A stretch of DNA of 64,000 bases from the NCBI GenBank assembly GCA_927441425.1, contig CAKMKG010000010.1, positions 62,001 to 126,000 on the forward strand, read 5' to 3'. The notes under the pieces were generated by a model that did no database searches, was not told where the DNA came from, and worked only from the letters and a program-made list of their open reading frames with translations. Both the position numbers and the translations under genes were made by a program. The first letter of the stretch is position 1, and each line of letters begins with the position of its first letter. Positions 1-9,712 of the stretch are shown piece after piece. The DNA comes from an uncultured Bacillota bacterium (lineage in GTDB: Bacteria; Bacillota; Clostridia; Peptostreptococcales; Anaerovoracaceae).

Positions 1-1473
1 GCAGGTCACATCAAGTCCCAGATCCCGCATTGTCTGCTCGTCGCGGTCGCTTAAAATTGCAGTGCAGTGTGCTTTGCAGCCCTTCAAAAGCAGAAGCTTT
101 TCTACAGCAACCTGAGCGGAAGGATTTGTCGTGGCTGAAATCGTCAGGGCACTCAGGATTTCCTCTACATTCAAGCTGGATTTCTCGTTATTCAGGATAT
201 CCGTTTTCAGATGCTGAATGGTTGCCAGTACGGCAGGTGATAACAGAAAAATATCGTCGGACAAGCCGCAGAGCTGCTTGATGGCGTTCAGAATTGCCGC
301 CGCCGCAGCTACCATTCTTCTTGAGCTTCGGCCAGTAACGAAGGAACCATCGGGCATTTCAATGGCCATTACAACCACGTTTTCATATTTCGAATCCAGA
401 CTTCTCTTATATTCCGCATAGTCCCAAGCCGGCTTTACAACGGCACGGTCTTCGATTCTAAGCTTAAGATCGTCCATCAGCAGTTTGGAGCGCAGGAGGG
501 AATCTTCGCTGATCTTACCCTTCTTGTAATCACATTGGGCAAAGAGATATCTTCGAATGACCTCCTGCTCAGCGGCCCTTCGGACTGTTTCATCATCGGT
601 AATAGAAAAGCCTGCACGGTTCACGCCCATATCTGTCGGGGATTTGTAATCGGCTTCTTCCCCGGTGATCTTCTCAATGATCCGTTTGATTACCGGAAAG
701 ACCTCCAGGTCTCTGTTATAGTTAACCGCCATTTGCCCATAGGCCTCCAGGTGGAAGTTGTCAATCATATTTACATCCCTCAAGTCGGCGGTTGCAGCTT
801 CATAAGCCACATTGACCGGATGCTTCAATGGGAGATTCCAGATCGGGAAGGTTTCAAACTTGGCATAACGGACCTTTGTTCCCTTTCGATAATCGTGGTA
901 AAGCTGGCTCAGACATGTTGCCAGCTTTCCGCTGCCGCCGCCCGGCCCTGTTACAACGACGAGAGGCTTGGTTACTTCAATGTACGAATTTGCTCCGTAG
1001 CCTTCATCGCTCACGATGGTATCCACATCAGTGGGATATCCTTTCGTGAAATGATGCTTGTATGTTTTGATTCCGCGTCGATTCAATTTATTGATAAACA
1101 TATTGACCGACGGCTGGTCTTCATATCTTGTAATTACAACGCTGTTGATGGACAAATCATAATTTCTGAATGTATCAATCAATCGCAACACTTCGAGGTC
1201 GTAGGTGATTCCAAAATCTTGTCGGGTTTTATTGGTGGTAATATCTCCGGCGAAGATGCAAATGATGATTTCCGCCTGCTCTTTCAACTTCTGTAACAAC
1301 TTAATCTTTGCGTTTTCATCAAATCCGGGAAGAACTCTCATCGCATGCTTGTCGTGAACCAGTTTGCCGCCAAATTCGAGATAAAGTCTTTCACTGTTCT
1401 TGTCGTTTACACGTTCTAAAATATACTTGGACTGTTCTTCGATATACTTATTTGCATCAAAACCTATTTTCAC
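1..1473 (-). CDS. UPF0371/DUF1846 family protein, C-terminal end outside window
   Basis: The minus strand reads openly from a GTG at 1473 ([15 protein letters not shown]...) through 491 codons to the window edge. The family is about 500 residues, so only the last few residues should be missing. The GTG follows a GAGGTGG ribosome site. A glycine-rich loop, [10 protein letters not shown] (residues 174-183), resembles a nucleotide-binding P-loop. The family is widespread in Firmicutes and has no agreed function; the loop suggests nucleotide binding but this is inference. It stands alone and is divergent from the SLH gene at 1804. Long plus-strand reading frames opposite it are shadows. Confidence 0.88.
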   Translation of the reverse strand, partial: MKIGFDANKYIEEQSKYILERVNDKNSERLYLEFGGKLVHDKHAMRVLPGFDENAKIKLLQKLKEQAEIIICIFAGDITTNKTRQDFGITYDLEVLRLIDTFRNYDLSINSVVITRYEDQPSVNMFINKLNRRGIKTYKHHFTKGYPTDVDTIVSDEGYGANSYIEVTKPLVVVTGPGGGSGKLATCLSQLYHDYRKGTKVRYAKFETFPIWNLPLKHPVNVAYEAATADLRDVNMIDNFHLEAYGQMAVNYNRDLEVFPVIKRIIEKITGEEADYKSPTDMGVNRAGFSITDDETVRRAAEQEVIRRYLFAQCDYKKGKISEDSLLRSKLLMDDLKLRIEDRAVVKPAWDYAEYKRSLDSKYENVVVMAIEMPDGSFVTGRSSRRMVAAAAAILNAIKQLCGLSDDIFLLSPAVLATIQHLKTDILNNEKSSLNVEEILSALTISATTNPSAQVAVEKLLLLKGCKAHCTAILSDRDEQTMRDLGLDVTC

Positions 1474-1540
1474 TTTCTACCACCTCTTTCACCTTAAATC
1501 TAGAAATAATATACTGATCGTACTAAAAACAACATTGTGA

Positions 1541-1569
1541 ATTATACCAGAAATAATCCTTTTGCACAA
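1541..1569 (-). promoter_or_regulatory. Probable sigma-A promoter of the DUF1846 gene
   Basis: On the minus strand TTGTGC and TATAAT are separated by 17 bp, and the -10 is extended (TGGTATAAT). The -35 is weak, the extended -10 compensates. Confidence 0.55.
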
Positions 1570-1604
1570 CCGAGTCAAGAGGGTTTCTTTCAAAAACATT
1601 TTCG

Positions 1605-1633
1605 TTGACAAAATCCTATGGTTTGTATAAAAT
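1605..1633 (+). promoter_or_regulatory. Sigma-A promoter of the 1804 SLH gene
   Basis: TTGACA at 1605-1610, 17 bp, then TAAAAT at 1628-1633 (overlapping TATAAA at 1626). It leaves a leader of about 165 nt before the start codon. Confidence 0.7.
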
Positions 1634-1648
1634 GTAAAATAATAACAG

Positions 1649-1715
1649 CAAAGTGTGTAGGAGCGCGCACTTTGAAAATTGAATATAGGCCGATGTCTGC
1701 ATTCCGGGTATCGGC
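1649..1715 (+). other. Two hairpins in the leader of the 1804 gene
   Basis: CAAAGTGTG (1649-1657) pairs with CGCACTTTG (1666-1674) with one G-T wobble; its 8-nt loop contains AGGAG. A second stem, GCCGAT (1689-1694) with ATCGGC (1710-1715), follows. They may structure or stabilise the leader; no known riboswitch class was recognised. Confidence 0.4.
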
Positions 1716-1803
1716 GTTACAAAAGGGGCTTCATAAAAGAAACTTTGAATCGTTATGTGCTTATCAGACTTGAACGGGAAATATATAAAAGAGGAGGAGT
1801 AAC

Positions 1804-2838
1804 ATGAGGAAAATAATTGCATCGATCCTAACCTGCATGATTATTCTGTCGGGGACGGCTGCTGCTTCAGCCACAGCCTATGGAATGGAATACACGGACG
1901 TAAAATCAAATCATTGGGCATACCAAGCGGTATATATGATGTCGGACAAAGGCATTGTCAAAGGTTATCCGAACGGAAACTTTCAACCAAACAATACTGT
2001 CACCTACGGAGAATTTATCAAGATGGCCCTGATCGCCGGAACGGGAGAAGATGTAGGAAATGCAACATCAGGGCACTGGGCTTCCAAATACTATAACAAG
2101 GCGCTGGAGCTCAAGTATTTTAACTCTTTTGACATCAACAAAGCCCAGCTGGGAAACCAGATTCCAAGAGGGGACATGGCCTTGATCATCAGTTCGGTTT
2201 TGGGTGATGTGACGATTGAAAACTATGATGAGATCCAGAGGGATATTGGGGATGTTACCTACCAGACGAAGCATGAATATGACATTACGAAGGCATATGC
2301 AACAGGAATCCTGAAAGGCTACACCGACAATACCTTCCGCCCGGATGACACCTTGTCGCGAGCAGAATCCGCCACGGTCATCCATCGGCTTGTGGATGAA
2401 AGCAAACGGGAGGTGCCATATGGAAAGGAAGAAGAAACGACCCGGAGCGCAATCACCTATCCCACCAGCGGACTGTTGGATATGACAAAGCTGACGCCGG
2501 AGAGAACACGAGCGGTCAGCGTACATTTTACTGATGAATATGAGCTGTATAAGGATGCAAGGGAGTGGGATATGAGAATGTATAAACAATGGGATGGATC
2601 ATTAGGGGCATTTGATCATACGTTACGGGGACATATCTATTTGATTAAAGATGGTGAAATTCTTGAATACTGTAATACAACACCAAAGTACGATAGTGAT
2701 GGTAATTATCTATATTATCAAAGATCAGCCTTTCATTGTGATATAAGCGAAGCAGACTATATCATTTGTGTACCATCAGATGCGAAAGTTGAGAAAAATG
2801 ACCTTATTAAAGCAGTGCTAAATCCATTTAAGCACTAG
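1804..2838 (+). CDS. Secreted protein with three SLH domains
   Basis: A 344-residue exported protein. Residues 1-27 form a signal peptide (MRKIIAS..., ending near ATAYG). Three SLH modules follow at about 29-72, 88-135 and 147-196; the third keeps the LSRAE form of the TRAE motif, while the first and second have degenerate YGE and RGD versions. SLH modules bind the pyruvylated secondary wall polymer, so this should sit non-covalently on the wall. Residues 205-344 match no domain I recognise. The ribosome site is GAGGAGG just before ATG. The 3' part (from about 2560) is more AT-rich than the rest. It lies 43 bp upstream of the giant gene at 2882 and probably shares its transcript. Confidence 0.85.
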   Translation: MRKIIASILTCMIILSGTAAASATAYGMEYTDVKSNHWAYQAVYMMSDKGIVKGYPNGNFQPNNTVTYGEFIKMALIAGTGEDVGNATSGHWASKYYNKALELKYFNSFDINKAQLGNQIPRGDMALIISSVLGDVTIENYDEIQRDIGDVTYQTKHEYDITKAYATGILKGYTDNTFRPDDTLSRAESATVIHRLVDESKREVPYGKEEETTRSAITYPTSGLLDMTKLTPERTRAVSVHFTDEYELYKDAREWDMRMYKQWDGSLGAFDHTLRGHIYLIKDGEILEYCNTTPKYDSDGNYLYYQRSAFHCDISEADYIICVPSDAKVEKNDLIKAVLNPFKH

Positions 2839-2881
2839 GTAAAAAAACATATGTAATAATTCAGATGAAAGGAGAAAAGAA

Positions 2882-5800
2882 ATGTCACTCTCGGACAATC
2901 GAATAATTAGAAAAGGAATATCGATCCTTATAATAGCAGCCCTGATGACAACAGGGCTTTTTTCGTGCCAGAATGTTGCTTATGCCGACGAAGTAGTATT
3001 ATCAGAAGAAATATATTATCATCTCGATATGGGAGTCCAAATTGCATATAACCCGGGCTGTGATTGGGGCAGTGACAATATTTATGGAAGCCCCACACAA
3101 TTATTGGTCAATACGACCATAACCTTCAATAGTGATATCGAGGTAATTGACATCTGTCCTTTGAATAGTACAAAGGGCAACAGTTTTGATTTTGATGGAG
3201 ATACAAGCAGTCATAATATACCGACACAGCTAGGGGACGGTATTTCTGCATATAATTGGTTTTATAAAAACCATGTATCCTCATTCATGACAGAGGGGAA
3301 TTGTAGTAGCAATGGCAAAAATGTTTCTTTTGATTATACAGCACGACTCAGTACTTCCGTTCCGCTAGATGTCGTTGAATTTGGTGCACTTGATCAGGAT
3401 GAAGAAATATATAAACTCTTTGGCGGCAAAACTGCCCTTCAAAACGACCAGCCGGAAATCGCAGAAGCAATCGCCACTGCTCTGGCAGCCGGGTTTAACG
3501 GCACGGCCGGTACGAACAAGCTGTATTTAGTTTTTTGCCCCAATGTAATCGAATATAAGAAATATATCACCCTTGGAGATCTAGAAGCGAAGCTGGAACT
3601 GCCTTCCTCGGCCAAGCAAGGAGAAAGCTATTCCGCTTCCGATATTTCTGTCGTCGATGACAGCCTGACGGTAGAAGATGCTGTATTGGAAAAGCATTAC
3701 GGTGATGGAGTTTGGGAAGAGGTCGTCACCTGGGACGGAACGGGAAGTTCGGGGGAAAACACGGATGGCAGTGTCGAGGAGGCCTGTGATGAAATCGGGA
3801 CGGTCACCTATCGCTTAACCGTGACAACAACAAATGAGCAGGTGGATACCGACACAAAGATCATTACCATCACTGACGGCAGAGAGGTGGAAGGGCAGGC
3901 GATCCTGGAACTGCCGGCCTTTACTTATGAGGGACATCCGGCATTGGCAAAGGATGTCTCGGTATTTACCGTGGACGGGGTTGACTACTCTGCTAGAAGA
4001 GCCTACGAAGAGGATATTGCCTCTAACCGCTTTCGCCCGCTGCCCAGCGGAGCAGGAAGTGCTTCCAGAGAATCCCTGACGACGGCCAATGTGGTCTTCC
4101 CACAGAAGGGAAATTACAATGTCAGGCTTGAAGTCGAGACGATCAACGGGAGTACACTGACGGATACCAAGCCGATCGAAGTAAGAAAGACTCCTTACAT
4201 TATCGACAACTTGGGGGGCTTCCAGAAGCAGAATCGAAAACAGATTCTGAATATTTCAGTTGCAACCTATCCGGGCAAGCCTATCGTCGACTACTATATT
4301 AAATTAAGAGATCTGAAAACGGGGGAAGAAATCACACTTACAAAAGATCAGCCCCAGCAGAACAATGCAACCATAAAGACCAGAGCGCATACAACAGGCG
4401 GCGATCAGTACTGGACAAACTTTGAATTGGAATTCCTCACCAAAACACCGGCCTATAATCCGGATCATCCCGAGGCCATACAAGATTTTCGCTATACCAT
4501 CTACATGAAGGACAGCAAGGGTGATACGGATACGACGCAGAAGACCTTCTCCGTTGTGCCCGACCTGCCGCCAAATGCACAGATCACCATTCAGGACAGC
4601 TTTATCAGAAACAAAGGGACCAACATCGCCGAAATCGAAGCGGAGGACAGAAGCACCACCGACGGCGATCAGCTTCAACGGTTCTGGACGGTGAAGGAAG
4701 TGAATCTTGAATCTCTTCCCGATTTCAAAGACAATTCTTTCGGTTCAAGACAGAAAGTGCAATACAACAAAACCGGCGTCGGCAAAGAGTTCGTGAGTCT
4801 GTTTGTGAAAGACGTCTGGACAGAGCCGACCCTAGAAGAGTATATAACAGCATCGGATTATCTCAGTGCTTCAACAACCGCAGCAACGGAAGTCGTGAAT
4901 ATTGCTCCAACCGTAAGATTAGAACCAATTGAAACGGAAACGGCAGATATTACTATCGTGAGTGAAAAAGCATCAGAAAGCGGAATTCGGTCAGGAGTCA
5001 ACAGCTTGAAAGCGGCTCTGATCGAAGCCGGAATTGACGCAAATGTACAAGTTATTCCAACGGCGAAGTCAAATAGCGATGGATATCATCTAGTTGGAGC
5101 CTATGACTGGAAAATCGCCATCAATGACCAGACACAGCAATCGGCAGGCTTGGTCTTTGATTCTGAATATGCTTTTGTAATTGAAGCGGCGGGATTTCAG
5201 ATGAGTGGATATCAAGAAGTAGCCATACCGCCTTATACGGTAAGAGCGATAAAAAGAGCTGAAACGGGAAGCGGCTTGGTAACGGCATGGAGCTATACTG
5301 TTACGGAATCAACCAATTTTCGATTGAAAAAAGATAGTTCTGAAAACTATATCTATCTTGCTTGCAATGATATTGGAAAAACTATTTTGCTGAACAGAAA
5401 TAACGGAGCCTATGTGACAACTCTTCCTGTGGTCATTCCGGACAATCCATACACAACCTCCGGGAACAACAATCTTTATTTTTTATTCGATGGCAGGATT
5501 CAAAAATATGACCCGGATACCGGAACGATAAAAACAGTCATAAATAAAGGAGGGGACCTTGGGAGAATCCAAAACGGAAAACTAACCTTTGTGGGAAGGG
5601 AGAGCAGCCATAAATTCTATATCGGCCAGTTTGATATGAAAACGGAAACCGTTACGCAAAAGTCACTGCCCGAATTGCAAGAGTATGTCACAAGCGAGGG
5701 AAAAACATCGGTAAGTCCGACAGACATGGATACAACAGGAAACGTTACATTTACGCAGGTTTTGATTGACGATAACAACGATCGCTGTGGCGTGATTCTA

Positions 5801-8800
5801 TGGCTTGCCGATGCAGAAGCGCAGAGGGTGTACAATTTAGGCAGGGTAGCCTCGCCGAATGATATGCGGACGAATTCCCTTGGCTTTATAAAGGATGAAA
5901 CCGGCAAAGCGGCCTACATGTACCATGCAATACATGACGATAATTCAACATCGTCCACAACGCGAAAATACTTTCATCTATATGTATATTCATTAGGAGA
6001 GGGCGACACTCCACCTATCAAAAGGACAATTTACAGCGAGAACAACAAAAGGAACAACGGAAACGGCATTTCCTATGCGAAATACCACAGTCAAGAAAAC
6101 GCCATTTATCTCATGCAAGGGGCCACATGGGAGGGCTATGATTGGGGTGGAAACGTATGGGGCGTAAATGCAAGGATACAGCTTCCGTCTTGGACAGTAA
6201 ACCTCGACCAATATGATTGGAATTGGGATATCGCTGATGAGTACGGCAGCTATAATGACTATCTCATGATGACCTACTACAACTACGATAACTGGATTGA
6301 TAATGATAGGCGCATTAAGATGTTCACAAACTCAATCACAAAAGAACAGGCAGAAGAATCGGCGCTGACCCGTCTTGCTGATTTCACACAGGATGCAACA
6401 AGATATATCGAAAAGAATTTCACCAACATTTCAAAGCTTCTTGATAAGGTAAAAGAAGCGGTAAAGAAAAAGATCTCGGTAAAGCTTTCAGTTTCTGATG
6501 GGGGACAGATCGGTTTGTCGAGATCCTATAACCTGAAACCCGGAAAAACCTACTATTACGAATACGAAGTAAAAAAACCGGCAGCCAAGGAAGACTCTGA
6601 AAACATCAAGGTAACCGCTCCGCAAATTACTTATGAAACTCAAAATGTCTATGAAGGCGCAGGAAATTTAGAATCCTATTATGTGACGGACATCATGGAA
6701 GAAAATTTCAACGATGAGCTGAACCCTTTCTTTACCCTTGATTCCGGAAGGATAACGAATGCCCTGCAGACACCGACTACTTCAAAGTATAGTAGCAGCA
6801 GGGACTTGGCCACTGCATCACAGGTCAGCTTCACCATTCCGGAGGGGAAAACAGCCGTCGCCGTCATGGATGTAGACGTTTACCATGATTCACTGGATGC
6901 CGCAGGCTGGAAGTCCGGTGCCTACATCAATGGACAGAGGTATGACAGCAGGCCTATGTCCGCCAGTCCAAATATAAACGGTTATGTACATCCCTACCTA
7001 TTGGTACCCGGCATCAATACGATCACTGCCTATGTATGTGATCGTACGAATCAGATTGATTCTTGGTATACAAAGATAGACAATCTAAAAATATTGTTCT
7101 TAGAAAAAAATCCGCCTGCTGCTGGGGGTAGCTTTTCGTCATCAAAAACAGTGGACGGGTGGACAATGGTGACGGGTAGCTTTCGGACCCCTGAAAAGAT
7201 AATGGAATTCCAATCTCAAGAAATGCAGCATGCTCCGGATTGGCCGCCGGGAATTAAGATAACGCCGGATGGTGACGACAATTACTACGATTTTACAATT
7301 GCCGCAGGAAAGGTTGCCAACGTTTTTGCAACGTTCTATGGCTACACTTCCCGCAGCAACACCACAGTAGGGCCCTATGAGTTTCCGGGATGGCAAGTGA
7401 CGCATCGAGGAACACGGAGCAGCAGTAACAGTCTCCTTTCCTATGTAAACACCGGAGAGACTTGGTTCGCGGGGATACAGCAAGGAACAACCCAGTTCGT
7501 AACAAATGCAGGATATCAGAGGTCAGCCAGTTTGACAAACCTTGAGACTTACATTTATCCGGAGAATCTAAATGGGCAATCTTCCTTCTTTTTTGAAGGC
7601 GACAAGGTCTACTCTATGAGTAACACCTTTGACGGGAAGACAAACATTAGAGTCAATCTAAATTCCGACGGAACAAACTCAGAATTGCTGATGCAGAATT
7701 TGGAAATTTACTATCTGAACAACGGCAATAAGGTATATCTGCATAACAAGCCGCTGCAGGACACCTCTGAATTATCCGGATGGACAATAACAGAAAATGC
7801 CACAGCAGAAATGTATACGGAAACAAAGCCCGAAAAAGAAGAGGACGCGCCATTGGTCTACAAAAAAGGGCAACTCGTTTCATATAACATGTTCTATGAT
7901 GATTATGAGAATGATCCAAGCAAACGGCAGTATTGGAGGTATACCCATACACCATACAACGACGGGGCGCACCCACAGGCAGCATATATTTTAGACGAAG
8001 AAGGATATCTGGTAAGCAGCGCAGGAGCAATTCTGGCCGAGGCTATACCCCGCTTTTACATCGACGGAAAATATACCGTGGAGCACTGGCAGGAGGACAA
8101 CACAAACCGTATGGTGGAGGCGGTAGGGCATTCAGGAGGCACTGTCCAGGGTGATACGGACTATACGCACTATGATAAACTGTCAAATGTAGAAAGCATC
8201 ACCTTCTATATCGAAGGTGGAGCGTCTGCGCCCTGGATCACCTTCATCAAAACAATTCCGGCTGTGGTGAAGGAGGGAGACCGCTATCAGCTGCAGATCG
8301 GCGTGGATGATGCCGAGAAGGATGAGCTGAGGCTGACGACAGAGCTGTATAAGGACAAAAAGCTGATCTACACCCACAGGCAGACTGGCATCGTTGCCGA
8401 TGCAAGCGGAACATACCCCTTCGTCACAACAGGGCTTGCCCCAACAGCAGAAGCTGGGAAATATGAGGTAGTGTGCACTGTCAGAGACTGGTCCGGAGCT
8501 GGGATCGGCACCTATCGTTTCACCGTGATCTCAGAGGGAAAAATAACAGGCTTCGTAAACCATACGGATCAATGGGATGACAATCGAAAAAAGTATAACC
8601 TCAAACGGTTTTCGGAAGAGGGAAATCGTGCAATGCAATTAAGCGATTACCTAGCCATGCCAACGCCAAGATTACGCGGAACCAACGTATTCTGGTCCGG
8701 AGAGAAATTCATGCTGCAGTCCGAGACGGAGGGAAAACCATCAAAGGTTGAGGTGCGAATTTTATCTGTCAGTGAGCAGGGGAATCAAAATACAGGGTAC

Positions 8801-9025
8801 GCTGTGGAACTGACGAACACCGGCAGGAAAACAGCATCAGGCGCAGAGCTTTGGGAAGGCAGTCTCTGGGAGAACACCATGATCAACAGATGGGGGAAAA
8901 GAAATCCGGAGCAATTGCGCTTTGTTTTCACCGCATACTATGCCGGTGGTGTAACCAAGATCGATGAGAAGATGATCCTCGTTGACAGCAGACAGGATTA
9001 CTGGCAGCTGCACAGGTTATGGTAG
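2882..9025 (+). CDS. Giant secreted protein, 2047 residues, with Ig/PKD-like and propeller-like regions
   Basis: No SLH module, sortase motif or C-terminal membrane segment is visible. Residues 1-35 form a signal peptide with a good AYA|DE cut site; LFSC at 26-29 looks like a poor lipobox. Residues 330-700 read as repeated beta-sandwich (Ig/PKD-like) modules, about 800-1100 have the short repeated strands and DxDTG turns of a beta-propeller, and about 1770-2047 return to Ig-like modules. The rest is unassigned. An RBS, GGAGAA, lies before ATG. It probably forms an operon with the SLH protein at 1804, which could tether it to the wall (inference). Adhesin, matrix protein or sugar-binding enzyme are all possible; no catalytic motif was found. 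Confidence 0.8.
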   Translation: MSLSDNRIIRKGISILIIAALMTTGLFSCQNVAYADEVVLSEEIYYHLDMGVQIAYNPGCDWGSDNIYGSPTQLLVNTTITFNSDIEVIDICPLNSTKGNSFDFDGDTSSHNIPTQLGDGISAYNWFYKNHVSSFMTEGNCSSNGKNVSFDYTARLSTSVPLDVVEFGALDQDEEIYKLFGGKTALQNDQPEIAEAIATALAAGFNGTAGTNKLYLVFCPNVIEYKKYITLGDLEAKLELPSSAKQGESYSASDISVVDDSLTVEDAVLEKHYGDGVWEEVVTWDGTGSSGENTDGSVEEACDEIGTVTYRLTVTTTNEQVDTDTKIITITDGREVEGQAILELPAFTYEGHPALAKDVSVFTVDGVDYSARRAYEEDIASNRFRPLPSGAGSASRESLTTANVVFPQKGNYNVRLEVETINGSTLTDTKPIEVRKTPYIIDNLGGFQKQNRKQILNISVATYPGKPIVDYYIKLRDLKTGEEITLTKDQPQQNNATIKTRAHTTGGDQYWTNFELEFLTKTPAYNPDHPEAIQDFRYTIYMKDSKGDTDTTQKTFSVVPDLPPNAQITIQDSFIRNKGTNIAEIEAEDRSTTDGDQLQRFWTVKEVNLESLPDFKDNSFGSRQKVQYNKTGVGKEFVSLFVKDVWTEPTLEEYITASDYLSASTTAATEVVNIAPTVRLEPIETETADITIVSEKASESGIRSGVNSLKAALIEAGIDANVQVIPTAKSNSDGYHLVGAYDWKIAINDQTQQSAGLVFDSEYAFVIEAAGFQMSGYQEVAIPPYTVRAIKRAETGSGLVTAWSYTVTESTNFRLKKDSSENYIYLACNDIGKTILLNRNNGAYVTTLPVVIPDNPYTTSGNNNLYFLFDGRIQKYDPDTGTIKTVINKGGDLGRIQNGKLTFVGRESSHKFYIGQFDMKTETVTQKSLPELQEYVTSEGKTSVSPTDMDTTGNVTFTQVLIDDNNDRCGVILWLADAEAQRVYNLGRVASPNDMRTNSLGFIKDETGKAAYMYHAIHDDNSTSSTTRKYFHLYVYSLGEGDTPPIKRTIYSENNKRNNGNGISYAKYHSQENAIYLMQGATWEGYDWGGNVWGVNARIQLPSWTVNLDQYDWNWDIADEYGSYNDYLMMTYYNYDNWIDNDRRIKMFTNSITKEQAEESALTRLADFTQDATRYIEKNFTNISKLLDKVKEAVKKKISVKLSVSDGGQIGLSRSYNLKPGKTYYYEYEVKKPAAKEDSENIKVTAPQITYETQNVYEGAGNLESYYVTDIMEENFNDELNPFFTLDSGRITNALQTPTTSKYSSSRDLATASQVSFTIPEGKTAVAVMDVDVYHDSLDAAGWKSGAYINGQRYDSRPMSASPNINGYVHPYLLVPGINTITAYVCDRTNQIDSWYTKIDNLKILFLEKNPPAAGGSFSSSKTVDGWTMVTGSFRTPEKIMEFQSQEMQHAPDWPPGIKITPDGDDNYYDFTIAAGKVANVFATFYGYTSRSNTTVGPYEFPGWQVTHRGTRSSSNSLLSYVNTGETWFAGIQQGTTQFVTNAGYQRSASLTNLETYIYPENLNGQSSFFFEGDKVYSMSNTFDGKTNIRVNLNSDGTNSELLMQNLEIYYLNNGNKVYLHNKPLQDTSELSGWTITENATAEMYTETKPEKEEDAPLVYKKGQLVSYNMFYDDYENDPSKRQYWRYTHTPYNDGAHPQAAYILDEEGYLVSSAGAILAEAIPRFYIDGKYTVEHWQEDNTNRMVEAVGHSGGTVQGDTDYTHYDKLSNVESITFYIEGGASAPWITFIKTIPAVVKEGDRYQLQIGVDDAEKDELRLTTELYKDKKLIYTHRQTGIVADASGTYPFVTTGLAPTAEAGKYEVVCTVRDWSGAGIGTYRFTVISEGKITGFVNHTDQWDDNRKKYNLKRFSEEGNRAMQLSDYLAMPTPRLRGTNVFWSGEKFMLQSETEGKPSKVEVRILSVSEQGNQNTGYAVELTNTGRKTASGAELWEGSLWENTMINRWGKRNPEQLRFVFTAYYAGGVTKIDEKMILVDSRQDYWQLHRLW

Positions 9026-9164
9026 ATTGCGGACTATGGCAAATTCACCTGCGCAGATAGCCTCGCCGGTGGAAACAGCTTATCCTCCCCCCCTTTCCTC
9101 CGGGGCTAAGATATGATAGAATAAATGAATACAGCAGACATATATAGAGAAGAGGAGAAGAGGA
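9026..9164 (+). other. Short spacer between giant protein and Fe-S protein genes
   Basis: A possible -10 (TATGAT or TAGAAT, about 9112-9120) lies upstream of the Fe-S protein gene; the -35 is not clear. The ribosome site AGAAGAGGAG precedes ATG at 9165. No clear terminator for the upstream gene was found. Confidence 0.3.
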
Positions 9165-9623
9165 ATGGATAAGGAGAATCAGTATAAAGAATATAAGACG
9201 GAGGATGTGATCGTGTACTGGAATCTTTCCCTATGCTCCCATTCCGGTAAGTGTACAGCGATGCTGCCTCAGGTGTTCAGCCCGGACAAGCGGCCATGGG
9301 TTTGTATGGACGGTGCCGGCCCACTTGAAATTATAAAGACCATTGACAAGTGTCCAACGGGTGCGCTGCGATACCAGCTTACAGAGGGTTCGAAGATCGA
9401 TCCGGCTCTTGCAAAAGGCCCGGGATGGATTGGGTATAAAGTATCTGAACCCTCAATCGTACAGATACGAATCGTAAAAGATGGACCTCTGCTGGTAAAG
9501 GGACCCGTCCGCATTCTGGATCCGGAAGGAAATGCCATCAGAGAATGTGAAAGCATGGTGCTCTGCCGCTGCGGCAAAACGAAAAATCCACCCTTCTGCG
9601 ACGGCTCACATCGGAACGAATAA
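9165..9623 (+). CDS. Fused 4Fe-4S mono-cluster and CDGSH iron-sulfur protein
   Basis: A 152-residue cytoplasmic protein with two small iron-sulfur modules. Residues 14-70 match the divergent mono-cluster ferredoxin family (Fer4_19, PF06902), with cysteines in CSHSGKC and DKCPTGAL. The last 25 residues hold a CDGSH zinc-finger-like cluster site (CRCGKTKNPPFCDGSH; three Cys and one His). Such proteins are thought to transfer electrons or clusters; the substrate is unknown. It is a single gene between surface-protein genes, with its own RBS (GAGGAG) and a strong terminator at 9636. Confidence 0.85.
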   Translation: MDKENQYKEYKTEDVIVYWNLSLCSHSGKCTAMLPQVFSPDKRPWVCMDGAGPLEIIKTIDKCPTGALRYQLTEGSKIDPALAKGPGWIGYKVSEPSIVQIRIVKDGPLLVKGPVRILDPEGNAIRECESMVLCRCGKTKNPPFCDGSHRNE

Positions 9624-9635
9624 AGGATGAAATGA

Positions 9636-9667
9636 ACAAAACCGTGCAAATTATTGCGCGGTTTTGT
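9636..9667. terminator. Bidirectional terminator between 9165 and 9713c genes
   Basis: ACAAAACCG (9636-9644) pairs with CGGTTTTGT (9659-9667), and the stem continues with TGCAA/TTGCG to a 4-nt loop. T-rich on the plus strand and A-rich on the other side, so it can serve both convergent genes. Confidence 0.75.
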
Positions 9668-9712
9668 GTTATACAAGGGATCAATTTATGCGTAATGATA
9701 AAGGCAGTAAGA

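Noticed and set aside
535-1296. Long plus-strand reading frame of 253 codons
   Set aside because: It is opposite the DUF1846 gene, has no ribosome site and no recognisable protein; the minus-strand frame gives clear family sequence.
2957-2968. Lipobox LFSC of the giant exoprotein
   Set aside because: Phe at -2 is not usual and a good signal-peptidase I site (AYA|DE) follows six residues later; lipoprotein status stays uncertain.
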